The notes: generated by a model not told the origin, from the letters alone. A stretch of DNA of 56,766 nucleotides from Guillardia theta CCMP2712 (GCF_000315625.1 NW_005434665.1:1-56766); one strand, 5' to 3'; counted from the stretch's first letter, positions 1 to 10,705 are shown. Translations and numbers: made by a program.

Positions 1-665
1 CGATCGTGCACGATGCTCACATGTACAGCTGTGAACTTGCGACCATCGATCGCGAAGTCCTCTCTTCCCTGCCAGAGCTTCTCCGCTTGTGCATTGCGGA
101 GGAAGGAAACAGTCACCGGGATCTCCTCAGCACTCGCTATCTCGGGTCTATACGGAGCCTTCCACATGATTGCTTTACTCTCTTGCACTGAGTCTACGAT
201 CAGTCCGATCTCTTCAAATTTCTTCTTCAGCTTTTCTTCATGGTTGACATACACCGAGGAGATCGGATGCCCAGGAGAGTCATGGAGATGAAGGAAGTCA
301 CCTCGTTGCCTGCTGAGGCGGTGTATGTCTCGACCTTCTCTTTCTTGGCTTCTTCAATCTGCTGCATAAACCACTCTCTGGACTCGGGATGCGTCACTCC
401 ATCCAGTCATCGCTTCTTGCAGAAACTCACGTCGTGCCTGCTGACATGTCGAGCGGATGGCTTCAGCGATAGCGTCGGGGGTGCATCCCTCCACAGCCTT
501 GCAAGCCTGGGCTGTCCTGCTGTTCGGATAACGCTTCGCGAAGCTCTTCACCCTCTCGACGAGATCAGCTTCGAGGACAGAGGCATCCACAAGTCCGCTC
601 TGCGTGTATTGGCATGATCTCCGATACAGCAGGTTGCGAACATTTTCATCATACTGAAGAACCAT
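1..665 (-). pseudogene. Broken protein-coding gene, 5' part only, runs off the left edge
   Basis: An ATG at 665 opens a frame starting MVLQYDENVRN. It reads well to about position 410, shifts +1 for about 110 bp (containing HPESREWFMQQIEEAKKEK), then shifts back and stays open to base 1 (VNHEEKLKKKFEEIGLIVDS). The original frame has a TGA at 354-356. The middle segment looks protein-like only in the shifted frame, so two compensating indels are the simplest reading; no intron of normal size fits. I recognise no family. The 5' end of the same gene is partly duplicated at 1081-1268. It could be a decaying gene or contain two sequencing errors. Confidence 0.45.
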
Positions 666-1268
666 ACTTAGAAAGCTATTTGAAGTATACAAACCTCTTG
701 CTTGCAGCTTCCTTGGCGCCCTGGCGGCTTCCCCTACACCTGACGAGGAGCCATGCTGCCGAAAATAACGGCGCCTGCCGAAAATAACGGCGCCTGCCGA
801 AAATAACGGCGCCTGCCGAAAATAACGGCGCCTGCCGAAAATAACGGCGCCTGCCGAAAATAACGGCGCCTGCCGAAAATAACGGCGCCTGCCGAAAATA
901 ACGGCGCCTGCCGAAAATAACGGCGCCTGCCGAAAATAACGGCGCCTGCCGAAAATAACGGCGCCTGCCGAAAATAACGGCGCCTGCCGAAAATAACGGC
1001 GCCTGCCGAAAATAACGGCGCCTGCCGAAAATAACGGCGCCTTGCCGAAAATAACGGCGCCTTTAAAATAACGGCGCTGTCCTGCTGTTCGGATAACGCT
1101 TCGCGAAGCTCTTCACTACAGCAGGTTGCGAACATTTTCATCATACTGAAGAACCATACTTAGAAAGCTATTTGAAGTATACAAACCTCTTGCTTGCAGC
1201 TTCCTTGGCGCCCTGGCGGCTTCCCCTACACCTGACGAGGAGCCATGCTGCCGAAAATAACGGCGCCT
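516..1268. repeat. Partial duplication of a gene 5' end flanking a minisatellite
   Basis: Bases 1081-1115 repeat 516-550. Bases 1117 to about 1268 repeat 625 to about 776, including the first minisatellite unit. The second copy lacks the equivalent of 551-624 (74 bp). The two copies bracket the 19-bp array, so the array and adjoining gene sequence seem to have been duplicated as one module with an internal deletion. Confidence 0.85.
757..1076. repeat. 19-bp minisatellite array, about 17 units
   Basis: The unit tgccgaaaataacggcgcc repeats head to tail, almost without variation, until about 1040. Two diverged units follow: one has an extra T, the other reads ttaaaataacggcgc. A lone copy lies at about 1251-1267. 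Each unit contains the palindrome ggcgcc. There are no spacers, so it is not a CRISPR array. Since 19 is not a multiple of 3 and no stop arises, it creates an artificial open frame on the minus strand. Confidence 0.92.
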
Positions 1269-1298
1269 CCTAAACCCTAAACCCTAAACCCTAAACCA
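1269..1298. repeat. Interstitial telomere-like repeat (CCCTAAA)
   Basis: Four CCCTAAA-type units lie just after the duplicated module. This is the plant/algal telomere word in C-strand orientation. The sequence continues uniquely on both sides, so it is not a chromosome end here. A shorter copy lies in an intron at 15243-15264. Confidence 0.8.
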
Positions 1299-1390
1299 GG
1301 CTATCCGAGGCTAACTAAACCCTGAACTAAACCGGGTACCCTGATGATACTCCTGATGATACCCGTGGATACTCGTGGCATAAGGACAAG

Positions 1391-2415
1391 ATGCACTGCT
1401 CAATGCGTAAGCGTGTCTGTATGCCGATGCTGATGTTTCATATGCTCATGCATGTCGAGCTTTCATCAAGCTTCCTCTCTTGCAAATTACCGGTCCCAAC
1501 TAGGAATTGCGTGCTCAGCCATTGCTTGGTAAAAAGAGCAAAATTTGATCGCCGACAACTACTTATGAACTACGTTACCATCGATGTAGGAAACATTAAA
1601 AAGGAACAAAGGCTTCCCATCAGCATGACAGAATCGTTTCAAAAGTGGATTCTTTCTGAAGATGAATTGAGGCCTTTCTTCAACAGGTAAAATGGGGACT
1701 TAATCGTTAAAATATGTCTGATTTTTTTCTTCGTTTTTCAAGTGCATCTTATGGAAAAGAAAGTGGTTGGGTAGATCCCTTCTCATTCGACGAGGCATGG
1801 TTGCCGACGGATCTTCCTCTCCCTCTGATGCGACCAGCTATTGGGGCCTTGACGAAGGATGGACAAGTCAAATACCTCATGCCGGCACTGGATATGTGTG
1901 TGCAGGCGGGAGGGAAACTTTGGTGGAATCGAGGCATCAACTCAGTCCCACTTGCTAAGAGATGGCTGGATGTGAATTGTGCTGATCTAAGTCGCATGTC
2001 AATCCAAGCTTTCTGCCAAGGCGGGTATGAAGATGCAAAACGAGCTGTAAAGGAGCTGGGCGATGATCACCCTGATAACGAACTTGGACCCTGGAAAAAG
2101 TTGTGGGAAGCGCCGGCAGCGAAAGGAATAGTAGAGCTTGTTGAAACCCTCTCCGATGACAAAGGTGCATGTGTAGAGAAAGGGTATCATATCATCGTCA
2201 TCCCATTGCCCGAAGAGCCTTTGCGCGAAGCTCCTGATGCTGGAAATAGACTTCGCTTATGTTTGTCTGCGGCAGGAGCTATAGACCCGTTGCAGGATGG
2301 AATAGAAACGACATACTCAGAGTTGAATGTGCTCTTCCGAGCAACCATGCCAGGGAATGAATCTGAACATATGCCACAAGTGTACAAAGAACTTTTCAAC
2401 CTTGCGGGCTCATGA
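1391..2415 (+). CDS. Hypothetical protein, two exons
   Basis: Exon 1 is 1391-1686 (start MHCSMRKRVCM) and exon 2 is 1743-2415 (ends FNLAGS). The 56-bp intron begins GTAAAATG and ends TTTTCAAG; joining in phase 2 gives SASYGKESGWVDPFSF without a stop. The product is about 322 residues. Visible features are a basic N-terminal half, a tryptophan-rich patch (GGKLWWNRG) and an acidic middle; there is no membrane segment. I recognise no domain. An open frame continues past the stop (RAHEVIEAQSEVMKLQ, to 2521) in another phase, so a further C-terminal exon or a frameshift near 2405 is possible. The gene converges on the minus-strand gene at 2553. Confidence 0.6.
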
Positions 2416-2552
2416 AGTGATCGAAGCGCAGTCAGAAGTGATGAAATTGCAGACTCACAAGTCGAGAAACTGGGAGGAATCACGCGTTTGCATGAATAAA
2501 TTGCAAAAAGTTGACTGTTAGGACATACGCAGTCTAAGCTTACACGAAAATA

Positions 2553-3844
2553 CTAGAAGACATAACGACGCCTGCCGCTTTCAAGGCGCAAGTCAGTAGA
2601 CTGATCCCCCTCGAAGTACATAAGGGACTTGTGACTTGAAGACTTGGAACGAGGAGTGAACTGAAGGTTTGATAACAAGCTGCTCAACTGCCCAAGCTGA
2701 TCCATGGCGCTGCTGCTGATGCTGCTGCTGATGCTGCTGCTGCTGCTGCTGGGCATCTTCTTGGAACCTTCCGACAAGAAGCTACTGAATTCTTGTCTGA
2801 GCGGAGCAAGTCGATCTTGACTTGTTGATGACCTTGCTGTCTCGTCTGTCGATGAATCAATCTCGTCCAATTTGAACACGTCATCTTCACCGATGTCCTG
2901 CAAGATCCGCACATCCTTCTCCGACGTAGATATCACCGACCCTGCTCTATCGTGTTCTGAAGTCACATGGCAACCATATTGAGCTTGATGACCATCTTGT
3001 AATATTGACACCATCTTTTGAGCTTCATGGAGCCGATTGATAGCCAAGCTTATCTTCGTTCTCTCGGCATTAAGACCATCCATTTGAACAAGCAGCCAAT
3101 CCAGCCAAAGCGTGCACTCCAGAGTTTTTTCTTTATCTTTGCATGTGTCATACTCTTTGCTCAACTTCAAGAGGTCTTCTTCTTTTTGACGATCCAATCG
3201 CAGCAACCTGAAACTGAAATGAGACCCCCAAAGCCGTAGAGCCTCAAACCTCCGCCAACTCACAAAGCAACTTGTGTTTGAAGTGTGGGAACATCAGTGA
3301 TCAGTTCTGGCAGCCTAGCTCTGTTGTTAAGTCGCTCTTTTCCAAGCATGTACTCGCGAATGTCGGCATTGAACGTCTCCCTGCTCTCGTTTGCTGAATG
3401 TTGCATGAAAAGGCGTCCGAATTTGACAAGGGCCATCAAACAATTGGGTCTCTCAAAAACCTGAGGGTGGTTTGAGAACTGCCACGGCAGGGCAGAGTAG
3501 AGCAGGAGGAAGAGGAGAGGCAGAGTAGAGCAGGAGGAAGAGGAGAAGCAGAATAGAGCAGGAGGGAGAGGAGAGGCAGGATAGAGCAGGAGGAAGAGGG
3601 CAGGCAGAATAGAGCAGGAGGAAGAGGAGAGGCAGAGTAGAGCAGGACGAAGAGGGCAGGCAGAGTAGAGCAGGAGGAAGAGGAGAGGCAGAATAGAGCA
3701 GGAGGAAGGTCCCTTGCTTGCCTTGGAGGAAAGGAAGTCGTATCTGAGGTGGCTCTCGGAGTCTAAACTTTCAAGAGAAAAGAATTGCTTCAACAATTTC
3801 ACTTGGTTCAACATTTTCTGATCCTTGCAGAAAATTTCATAGAG
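2553..3844 (-). CDS. Calponin-homology-like, coiled-coil protein (5' exons unresolved)
   Basis: Three exons can be joined in phase: 3722-3844, 3264-3460 and 2553-3207. The first two give LYEIFCKDQKMLNQVKLLKQ followed by VFERPNCLMALVKFGRL, which resembles the C-terminal half of a calponin homology domain (F..NL..VL..LGR pattern). A charged helical region follows (DRQKEEDLLKLSKEY), then a Ser-rich tract of about 20 residues encoded by a GCT/GAT microsatellite at 2710-2752. The last intron (3208-3263) is GTGAGT..CAG; a second in-frame AG six bases earlier would add FR. The first intron (3461-3721) has a GC donor (AAG then GCAAGC) and holds a minisatellite. No start codon could be placed; the N-terminal half of the domain must lie upstream, perhaps near 3855-4040. 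Confidence 0.5.
3485..3712. repeat. Purine-rich minisatellite inside an intron
   Basis: Imperfect units of about 24-27 bp built from agagcaggaggaagagg and aggcaga. The repeat lies wholly inside the intron 3461-3721 of the minus-strand gene, so in the transcript it is a long pyrimidine-rich stretch just upstream of the CCCTCAG acceptor. Confidence 0.8.
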
Positions 3845-4324
3845 CTAATCTGAATCACCAAGCGATGAAAGAAGTCAATAGTCTCTTGGAGAGGAGCAGA
3901 GCCATGGGATCAATCAATTCAGCCGACGAATATCCGACGAATATCCGAAGGCACTTGAAACCATGGCAGTCCGGCATGCGTATGCTAGCCAAAAGAAAAG
4001 GTACGAAAAATTCGTAGAGGTGATCCAACCCTCGCACTCTTCTGTACGTGTTCTAGCAAGCCACCAAACAACGCTGGAGGATCAAAAAAAAATATTCTCG
4101 TAGGTCCCTTTCACAAGGTCAAAGGCGAGCACAGCATCCCCGCACATGCTCATCTAGTTTCTACAACCCTTTTTCTACCATCAGCCACCGAGGCTGCTCA
4201 CTGTTCTTGTTACGTCTCTGCACCGTCCTTGCTTGCCCTTCCCCTCTTTCCAGCCATCCTTTCCCACCTTTAGCTCGCACTGGCCATTTGGTCCATCCCG
4301 TACATTTAAATACGGTTAGCAAGG
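3845..4324. other. Spacer between divergent genes
   Basis: About 480 bp between the minus-strand CH-like gene and the plus-strand PDZ gene. It probably contains missing 5' exon(s) of the former. Weak direct repeats occur (gaatatccgacgaatatccga at about 3928). A CT-rich stretch and tacatttaaatacg lie just before the ATG at 4325. Nothing else was seen. Confidence 0.4.
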
Positions 4325-5545
4325 ATGCCCTTTGCCTCTTTCATCCATAGGGATGAGAGTGTGGCCCAGCAAGTTATCCAAGAGATGCTGCCGATGCAAG
4401 ACATTCACGACGTTCTCAACGATTTGCATTCGTCACAGAGCAGCAACGAACAGGAAATGAGAATGCACATCCTTCAGCTCAGGACGATGATGAAGAGTCT
4501 CATAAACATGGCAGAAGTGGCATGCCATGAAGTTGAGAGGCGTTGCCAAGCTCTGCATGATCTGCGGAGTTCAACCTCAGCAGATTCAATAACAAACAAA
4601 AGTTTTCAGAACAAGGATGAAGGCGAACGACATGTTTACGACCCTGAAGTTTCAGAATTATTTCCCAACTTCATCTCCTTCAACTCAGATTCAAGTCCTA
4701 TACCCTACCTGCAAACTATTCAGAGTCTCGTTCGATCCAACCAGCTCGGAGAACACTGGGACCTTCTGCAGGACAATGTGAAGCGAAGAGGATTCAATAC
4801 GACTATAGGAATTCGCCTTGCAATGAACTCGAATGCGGCCGATCTCAGGCCTCTTCAAGTGCAGCTAGTAATTCCAGGTAGCCCCGCTCATGTCTGTGGT
4901 ATGCTAGATCGAGGAGATGAGATTGTCGCTGTGGACGGCGAAAGTGCATCGGAGGCGACGATCGTGAGCCAAGTGAGTGGAACTGACGTGGTTGGCTCGA
5001 GAGTGACGCTCACTATCAAGAAGAAGGGATCTGACCGAACGTTTGACATCCCTCTGGTCAGGGTTTCATGGAGTGTCGTTGAAGCGAAGGAAAAGATTTT
5101 TATACTGATGGAGCAATTGATGAAGCAGATCAGTCAAGATGGGTCCAAGAGGATCTCTCAGGAATATCTTTCCCTCTTGTACACAGAAATGAAAGAGTAC
5201 GAGAAATTCCGTGCTATCAACGAGATGCACGTCCAGGATCGCTTGTACGAGCTAAGGTCTTCTATTCTGCAGCTGGCTCAAGAAGCGTTGGAGCATTCTG
5301 AAACAATAATTCGAGTATATAATCGGGCTTTGATGCTTTTAGGTAAGAACAAGCAAGAAGTCTTCAGAGACCGTGAAACATATCTGAAGGCTCAAGTCAG
5401 AGAGCGCGAGAATAGGTTGGGTACAATGAATATGGAGAACGAAGCTTTGAAGCAAAGATTACAGAAATCTGATAAGCTGCTGCTGGGTATGGAGAAAATG
5501 TGTCAAATTGCTTTTCGAAAGAAAGGAGCAATGGAGAATTCATGA
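4325..5545 (+). CDS. PDZ-domain coiled-coil protein
   Basis: A single-exon gene of 406 residues starting MPFASFIHRDESV. Residues 1-80 are helical. A PDZ domain spans about 159-248: the carboxylate-binding strand region starts at TTIGIRLAM, LVIPGSPAHVCGMLDRGDEI is the typical loop and helix, and VAVDGESASEATI and VTLTIKKKG follow. From about 250 to the end the protein is charged and helical (KEKIFILMEQLMKQISQ; REREN), consistent with coiled coil. PDZ domains bind C-terminal peptides or phosphoinositides, so this is likely a scaffold; the partner is unknown. It has no signal peptide or membrane span. It converges on the methyltransferase gene, whose stop is only 79 bp away. Confidence 0.85.
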   Translation: MPFASFIHRDESVAQQVIQEMLPMQDIHDVLNDLHSSQSSNEQEMRMHILQLRTMMKSLINMAEVACHEVERRCQALHDLRSSTSADSITNKSFQNKDEGERHVYDPEVSELFPNFISFNSDSSPIPYLQTIQSLVRSNQLGEHWDLLQDNVKRRGFNTTIGIRLAMNSNAADLRPLQVQLVIPGSPAHVCGMLDRGDEIVAVDGESASEATIVSQVSGTDVVGSRVTLTIKKKGSDRTFDIPLVRVSWSVVEAKEKIFILMEQLMKQISQDGSKRISQEYLSLLYTEMKEYEKFRAINEMHVQDRLYELRSSILQLAQEALEHSETIIRVYNRALMLLGKNKQEVFRDRETYLKAQVRERENRLGTMNMENEALKQRLQKSDKLLLGMEKMCQIAFRKKGAMENS

Positions 5546-5624
5546 ACTGTGACTACACGACGCACGTTGGGCAAAAAAAATCCGATTAGTTGATCATTTA
5601 TTGGCTCCATGACAAGACATCATG

Positions 5625-6525
5625 TCATCTCTTTCTGTACAAATTGATGAATACTGACGAGTTGATAAAGTCACTGTTCAAATTGGCAGGAGTTATCTTG
5701 CTAATCTGTTGGAACTTCTTCTTAAGCCAGAAGAAAAATTTCTCTTCGTCTAAGCCTCTTTTGAAACAAAGCGAGTTACGAACGTTTAAAATGAATGTGC
5801 AATGATCAACCTGGGCTTGTATGCGAGAATCAGAGTACCCTCCGGTGAGAGGAGTTTGTCTATCGTTTCGATAAGCGGTTTGAATAATCCCTTATTGTAA
5901 ACAACTGCCAACAAATAATCACATCACCCGAACAGTGGAAGATAGACAAAACGATTTTACCGTCGGACCCAACGACAAGATCAAAAGATGACGCTTCAAA
6001 CGATTCTATATCATTTGTTCCCCATCCTAATTGTTTGACGTCTACACACTGGGAGGAGTTGTCTCCTCGCACATTGTGGTCAACATTCACACGTGCCAAC
6101 TTTAGTACACGCTCATCATAATCTGTTGCTGTCACTTTTCTCGCTCCAAATCTTGCGCAGACGACTGAAACAAGTGCATGTCCTGCTCCTAATTCTAGCA
6201 CGTGCTTTCCTCTCACAAGCTCAGGATTCTTTGCAAGGTACTCAGATAGCAGAATAGCGGCATCCCATACAGCTGCTCCCGTCCATTTCAAGCCCGTAGG
6301 TTCCGGCTCATCATCTGCACGCTCGTCCCAGCTTTGCCGTATCATAAAGCTTTCACCATCGATAAGAACAGGACGAACTTTCAATCTGAAATTGTCTGCA
6401 TATGGATTCGTATTCGAGAACGGAACCAAAGAAGTGCTTAATGCGATGGCATTTGGATTTGGATCTTGCATTGCAAAGTACAAGACTAAAAATTGAATCG
6501 AATGTTTGAAACAGATACTAGTCAT
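5625..6525 (-). CDS. METTL21-type lysine methyltransferase (Methyltransf_16 family)
   Basis: Three exons: 5961-6525, 5811-5904 and 5625-5757, with introns of 56 bp (GTAAAATC..TTGGCAG) and 53 bp (GTTGATC..CAAAAG). The spliced length of 792 nt is exactly in frame (263 residues; 245 if the second ATG at 6471 is used). The SAM-binding motif I is VLELGAGHALVSVVCARFGA, motif II region VTATDYDERVLKLARVNV, and after splicing the family motif FDLVVGSDVVYNKGLF appears. GLKWTGAAVWDAAILLSEYL before motif I is typical of the family. The C-terminus is PEGTLILAYKPRG followed by a basic helix. The family trimethylates lysines on chaperones or translation factors; the substrate here cannot be told. Confidence 0.85.
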
Positions 6526-6719
6526 GGGCTGCAGATTTCATATTCCAGGCTTCAGAGCCAGCAACATCTGCAGTTACCTCGCCATCGCCATCCCTACCTG
6601 CGCCACACTGGCGGCCATCCCCGATTTTCCATTGACCGATTTTTTAAACTTTGAACTTTCACAGCATGGAGAAACCTAAGTTGAGCTCAAAGTTAGTTGA
6701 AAAGTTGAGCTATCATACG
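6526..6719. other. Short spacer before GC island
   Basis: Upstream of the methyltransferase start. It holds an imperfect inverted repeat built from aaactttgaactttc, gttgagctcaaagttag and gttgaaaagttgagc (6643-6715). No gene was seen. Confidence 0.4.
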
Positions 6720-8160
6720 GTACGATCTAGGCGGCCCCGCGTCCTACTACGTAGTACCGGTCGGATTCAACGTACTACACATTTTTTTTTCTATCAGGTT
6801 TATATGCCGGGCCGCCCGCGGCGCCCGGCCGGCGCCGGCCCGGTGACTCCCGGGCCGCCGCGGCACTGCGGCCGCATGCCCGGTGAGGTGCCAGTGCAAC
6901 CGGAAGAGGCCAGTAACTTTCAATGACAAACCGTTGAACAGCCGCAATAATTGCCGCAGTTGAACCTTGCCGCCTGATGACAGTGAGCGGCGGTCATGGC
7001 ATGATGGGATGTTTGATCGAAGCATTTTTGAAAACTTTCCAAGTTCCGAGTCCGGCGGTTTATTCACTTGCCAGTGACTCTTATCATGGCATGATGGCAC
7101 TAAAAACGGGGGAGTTGACCGTTGGTATCCACCCGGGGGCCTCCCCCGGCCTGAGAAACGAATTACTATCACAAATATCGGATGATCGTCGGATTTGTTA
7201 AGAAACGACTTCCACAAAAGCCTCCTGAATGTCGAGTCGGGCACTCCGATCAGATCGGACCGTTCCGAGCTCCGCTGAGCGGCGCCCGGCCGGCCAACCC
7301 GTTGGCCAGTGAGCGCGCCGGGCCCGGCCACTGCCACCGGAATATCATGATCGGACCACTTTCAATCCGACGGTCACCGGGTTCAACTTGACGTATTCAA
7401 GTATTTAAGTTATTCCCGGCGGATGATCATGCGGCAGATGCCCCCGGCGTTCAGGTTCGAAGTTCAACGGTTTCAGGGCCCTTCAATTTTCCGACGGCGA
7501 TTCCCGGAAGTTCCACCGCGGGGGGGCCCGGCCGCCGCCCGGCCCGGGCGCGCCCGGCGGACTCGGAGGCTCGCCGGAGTCCGGCGTGACGGGTCAGGCC
7601 GTAGTACCGTTCTACCGCCCGGGCGTACGGACGGCAGGGTGACCGTTACGGGGACGGCTCCGATGGTCTGTGACCCGGTACCCGATGACAGTACGGTCGT
7701 TAGTCTGGTACCGTACTGGAATGGATAGTACTGACGGTACTGCCGCCAAGAGTTACGCACAAGCGTGATGTTACCGTACCAGGGCTGGTACAAACAGGGG
7801 CCAATATGATACCGGCCTAGTAGTACGGCACTGCCGTACCGCGGGCGGCTGAGCTCTCAGTGACGGAGAGGGGCCCCTACAAACAGACTTGGCAGTCGCA
7901 TTATTATTTTAACTACTACTGAGTCAGTTATTGCCGCTGCCGCTCTCAACGGCTCAGTAAGACAGTCCGTCAGTTACCGTACTGACTGAGACTGCGGCCG
8001 GGGGGTCCTTTGAGGTCACTAGGGCCCACACGGTAGGTCTGACGCCGCCGGGTGACCCCTACCTACTCCTACAGGCTACCAGTAGAGAGTACGATGCGTC
8101 GCAGGATCTTTCAGTAGTACTACCCACCTGACCGTAGTAGTACTACTGAGTTGTACCCCC
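6720..8160. repeat. GC-rich island 1, dense in short palindromic words
   Basis: Base composition shifts abruptly to CpG-rich sequence packed with ggcc, ccgg, gccggc, gtac and cagt/actg words, for example gggcccggccgccg near 7525 and gtaccgtactg at 7710 and 7975. Open frames here are arginine/proline/glycine-rich by-products of composition and none shows a protein family. Similar islands lie at 38398-38870 and 51595-51985 and share short words such as gggcccggccgccg and ttgccagtg. I cannot identify terminal repeats or a transposase. Confidence 0.6.
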
Positions 8161-8439
8161 AAATCCCTCCCCGCCTGGGAAGTCCTAAATCTAGTGCGGC
8201 CCTTCCCTTGACCCCTCCCAAACCCCTGGGCCCACCCCCTTCCCCAACCCACCCCATCCATTACACCCCAAAGAAAAATAAAAATCCGCGGCAGCACAAG
8301 AGGATCAGGTTTGCTGCGAGGGACTTTGGCCCAAGGAAAGCTGCTGCACGAGTAGTACAGTCAGTGCAGGCAGAACTTGACGAACAGCAGCAACACTGTG
8401 ACACATTCAACTTGCTCTCAACAACTGCCTCGAGTCATT
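8161..8439 (+). promoter_or_regulatory. C-run-rich sequence upstream of the EF-hand kinase
   Basis: The stretch 8205-8275 is made of CCC runs (ccccttccccaacccacccc). It is followed by an A-rich segment and then the first exon (ATG 8440). Comparable G/C-run tracts occur near several other gene starts in this window. A promoter role is inferred from position only. Confidence 0.3.
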
Positions 8440-10705
8440 ATGCAACGATACCTACAAAAGGGAGGGGCGGCAGGGAAGGTGTACGTGGCGTCCCCTGCAG
8501 ATTCTTCACTTCAATCTCTACTTCATGAATCCTTCAAGATCATGGAGCTTCGCTTTGCAAACTATGACCACGATGGAGTTGGAACTTTGATGTTCCGTGA
8601 GCTTCAGCGCGAGCTTTCGCTTGTCGGGTTTACTGACATGGAAAAGCTGGAAGATGCTTTCCAAAAGATCGATTTTGATGGAAACGGAACGCTGGACTTC
8701 TCTGAATTCATATGCTTGTTGTATTATTGGGTAAATGTTGGAGATTATTCACAATTCTTTCGACATACGGAAAATGCGAAAATTGTGCATCAAGCATTCA
8801 ATCTGATGGAAACTTCCATGATTCGATATGACGCGGATCGCAACAGGCGTCTTTCAAAGAAGGAATTGGATGCCTTTTTCACGGATCAGCTTCCTAAGAC
8901 AGTGCCCTTCTATCAAAAGGTCTTCAACGAATCGGATCTCATTCAGCCTCCCCAGGTTGGTTGTGAAATGTGAAGACATAATACATCTAACCAATATTTT
9001 TCCACAGGGCGAGTCCGAGATCAAGTTTCCAGCATTTATGTACTTGATTTATGAAGTTCTTTGCGAAATGCCTGGTTCAAGTATATCAGGGAAATTCCGT
9101 GGGATTTCATTCAAACCTGCGAAGGCAACGCCAGGATCAGCAGCTGTTGGAGAAAATAGCGAATTTTGGAAAGAACTGAACAGTGCATTCAGCGTCCTCG
9201 AAGCAGATTTTGTTCGATTTGATCAGGATCGAAATGGTTTTGTCGATTACACAGAGATCACAAATGCAATTCCACCGACGAGGCCAGGGTATGACAGGCT
9301 TGACACCTTAAGTCGACTTCAACATGCATTTCATCAAGTTGATTTGAATCAGGATCAAACGCTTGATTTCTATGAGTTCTGTTACCTTTGTTTTATGATG
9401 ACACAGAATGGTTCATACTTGGATTTGGTTCATCAGACAGAAGGGGCAGCCAAAGTCAAGAAAGCTTTCATCAACATCCACACCTGCTATCGCTCGTTTG
9501 ATGCCGATCATAACAACAGATTAACCTATGACGAACTGGAAATGTTTTGCAATTCCCAATTCGGCATTGTGCCCCCAAACCTACAGAGTCTTTTTGGTGA
9601 AATCGCACAAAAAAGTGCCTCAGCAGGCGGGCAGGTTGCATTAGATTTGGTCCGCTTCATGAAGTTGTTGTATGTTCTGGTGTGCCCAACAGCGCAGTTC
9701 GCTCCCACTCGTTATTCTCCAGGCAAAAGAACTGTGAATCAACAAGTGATTTCAATCTTGAAACCGCCAAAGTCTGATAGACCTCCGAGGTTCAAGGTTG
9801 TGGTCCCCTCCAAATTTGTAAAAGAGAAATTGCTGGGACAAGGTGGTCAGGGAACAGTTTACAAAGGCAAATATGAAGGATTTAGTGTTGCCGCCAAAAC
9901 GATGCTTGGCAATCCAGATGCACACCTGCTTGCTGACACTTTGAGGGAAGTCGATTTCTTTTTAAAGCTTGACCATCCTAATTGCCATTTTCTCCTTGGC
10001 GCCAAAACTACTCTGGAGAATGGTGGCATAATGCTTTTGACGGAGATTTGTGAAAGTGGATCGCTTTTTGATTGTTACTCGACGAAAAGGCTTCGATTTG
10101 ATCGTTGTACAGCCTGGCGGATCAGCAAGGAATGTGCCCTGGGATTCAAGGTCATTCACGATATGGGCTTCATGCATCGAGACATCAAATCCTTGTAAGT
10201 ACTGCCTTCCTCTGATAAACGCGTTTGACCTTTCATCGGCAGGAATGTGTTTATGACCAAGGATATGGTTGCCAAGGTCGCAGATTTTGGTATGTGTACC
10301 AATAATCCCACCGCAACAGACCCCATGGGTACACCACAATGGATGGCGCCAGAAGTGATATCGAACATGCTTGGAATCAGATGTCCATACAACAAAAGCT
10401 GTGACATATACAGCTATGGGATACTTGTTTGGGAGACCTTCGTAGCAATGATTCCGTATGCCAGCACAGGACTTAATCAATCGCAAATCGCCATGCAAGT
10501 TTATCGAAGCAACATCCGGCCACCGATGATCAGCAGCCTCCCTGCATCCATCAAGTCTCTCATTGCAGAGTGCTGGGATAAAAACCCTCATCATCGACCA
10601 AATTTCGATACGGTATGTCTTTTGTTTCAGTTTGAGTTCCCTTGACTGGTTTGATAGATTCTGCAAAAGCTGCAAGCAGCTGCTCATGAATGCAATGCGA
10701 GTTAA
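8440..10705 (+). CDS. EF-hand protein fused to a tyrosine-kinase-like (TKL) protein kinase
   Basis: Four exons: 8440-8955, 9008-10194, 10243-10612 and 10658-10705, with introns of 45-52 bp and exact phase, give 706 residues. The N-terminal two thirds carries up to six EF-hand loops: YDHDGVGTLMF, IDFDGNGTLDFSEF, YDADRNRRLSKKEL, FDQDRNGFVDYTEI, VDLNQDQTLDFYEF and FDADHNNRLTYDEL. The second and fourth look fully calcium-competent. The kinase domain (about residue 455 onward) has the glycine loop GQGGQGTVYKG, catalytic lysine in VAAKTM, HRDIKSLN catalytic loop, DFGMC, and GTPQWMAPEV in the activation segment. The loop and APE region are of TKL (RAF/MLK-like) type. The order EF-hands then kinase is the reverse of plant-type CDPKs, so calcium-gated kinase activity is an inference. 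An upstream in-frame TTG is not needed. Confidence 0.9.

Noticed and set aside
757-1076. Possible CRISPR array
   Set aside because: Units are contiguous with no spacers, and the genome is eukaryotic.
734-1144. 136-codon minus-strand frame reading a 19-residue repeat
   Set aside because: It is translation of the 19-bp minisatellite, which has no stop in this frame; no independent coding evidence.
6747-7793. Arg/Pro/Gly-rich frames in GC island 1
   Set aside because: Long frames are expected from stop-poor GC-rich sequence; overlapping frames on both strands look equally arbitrary.
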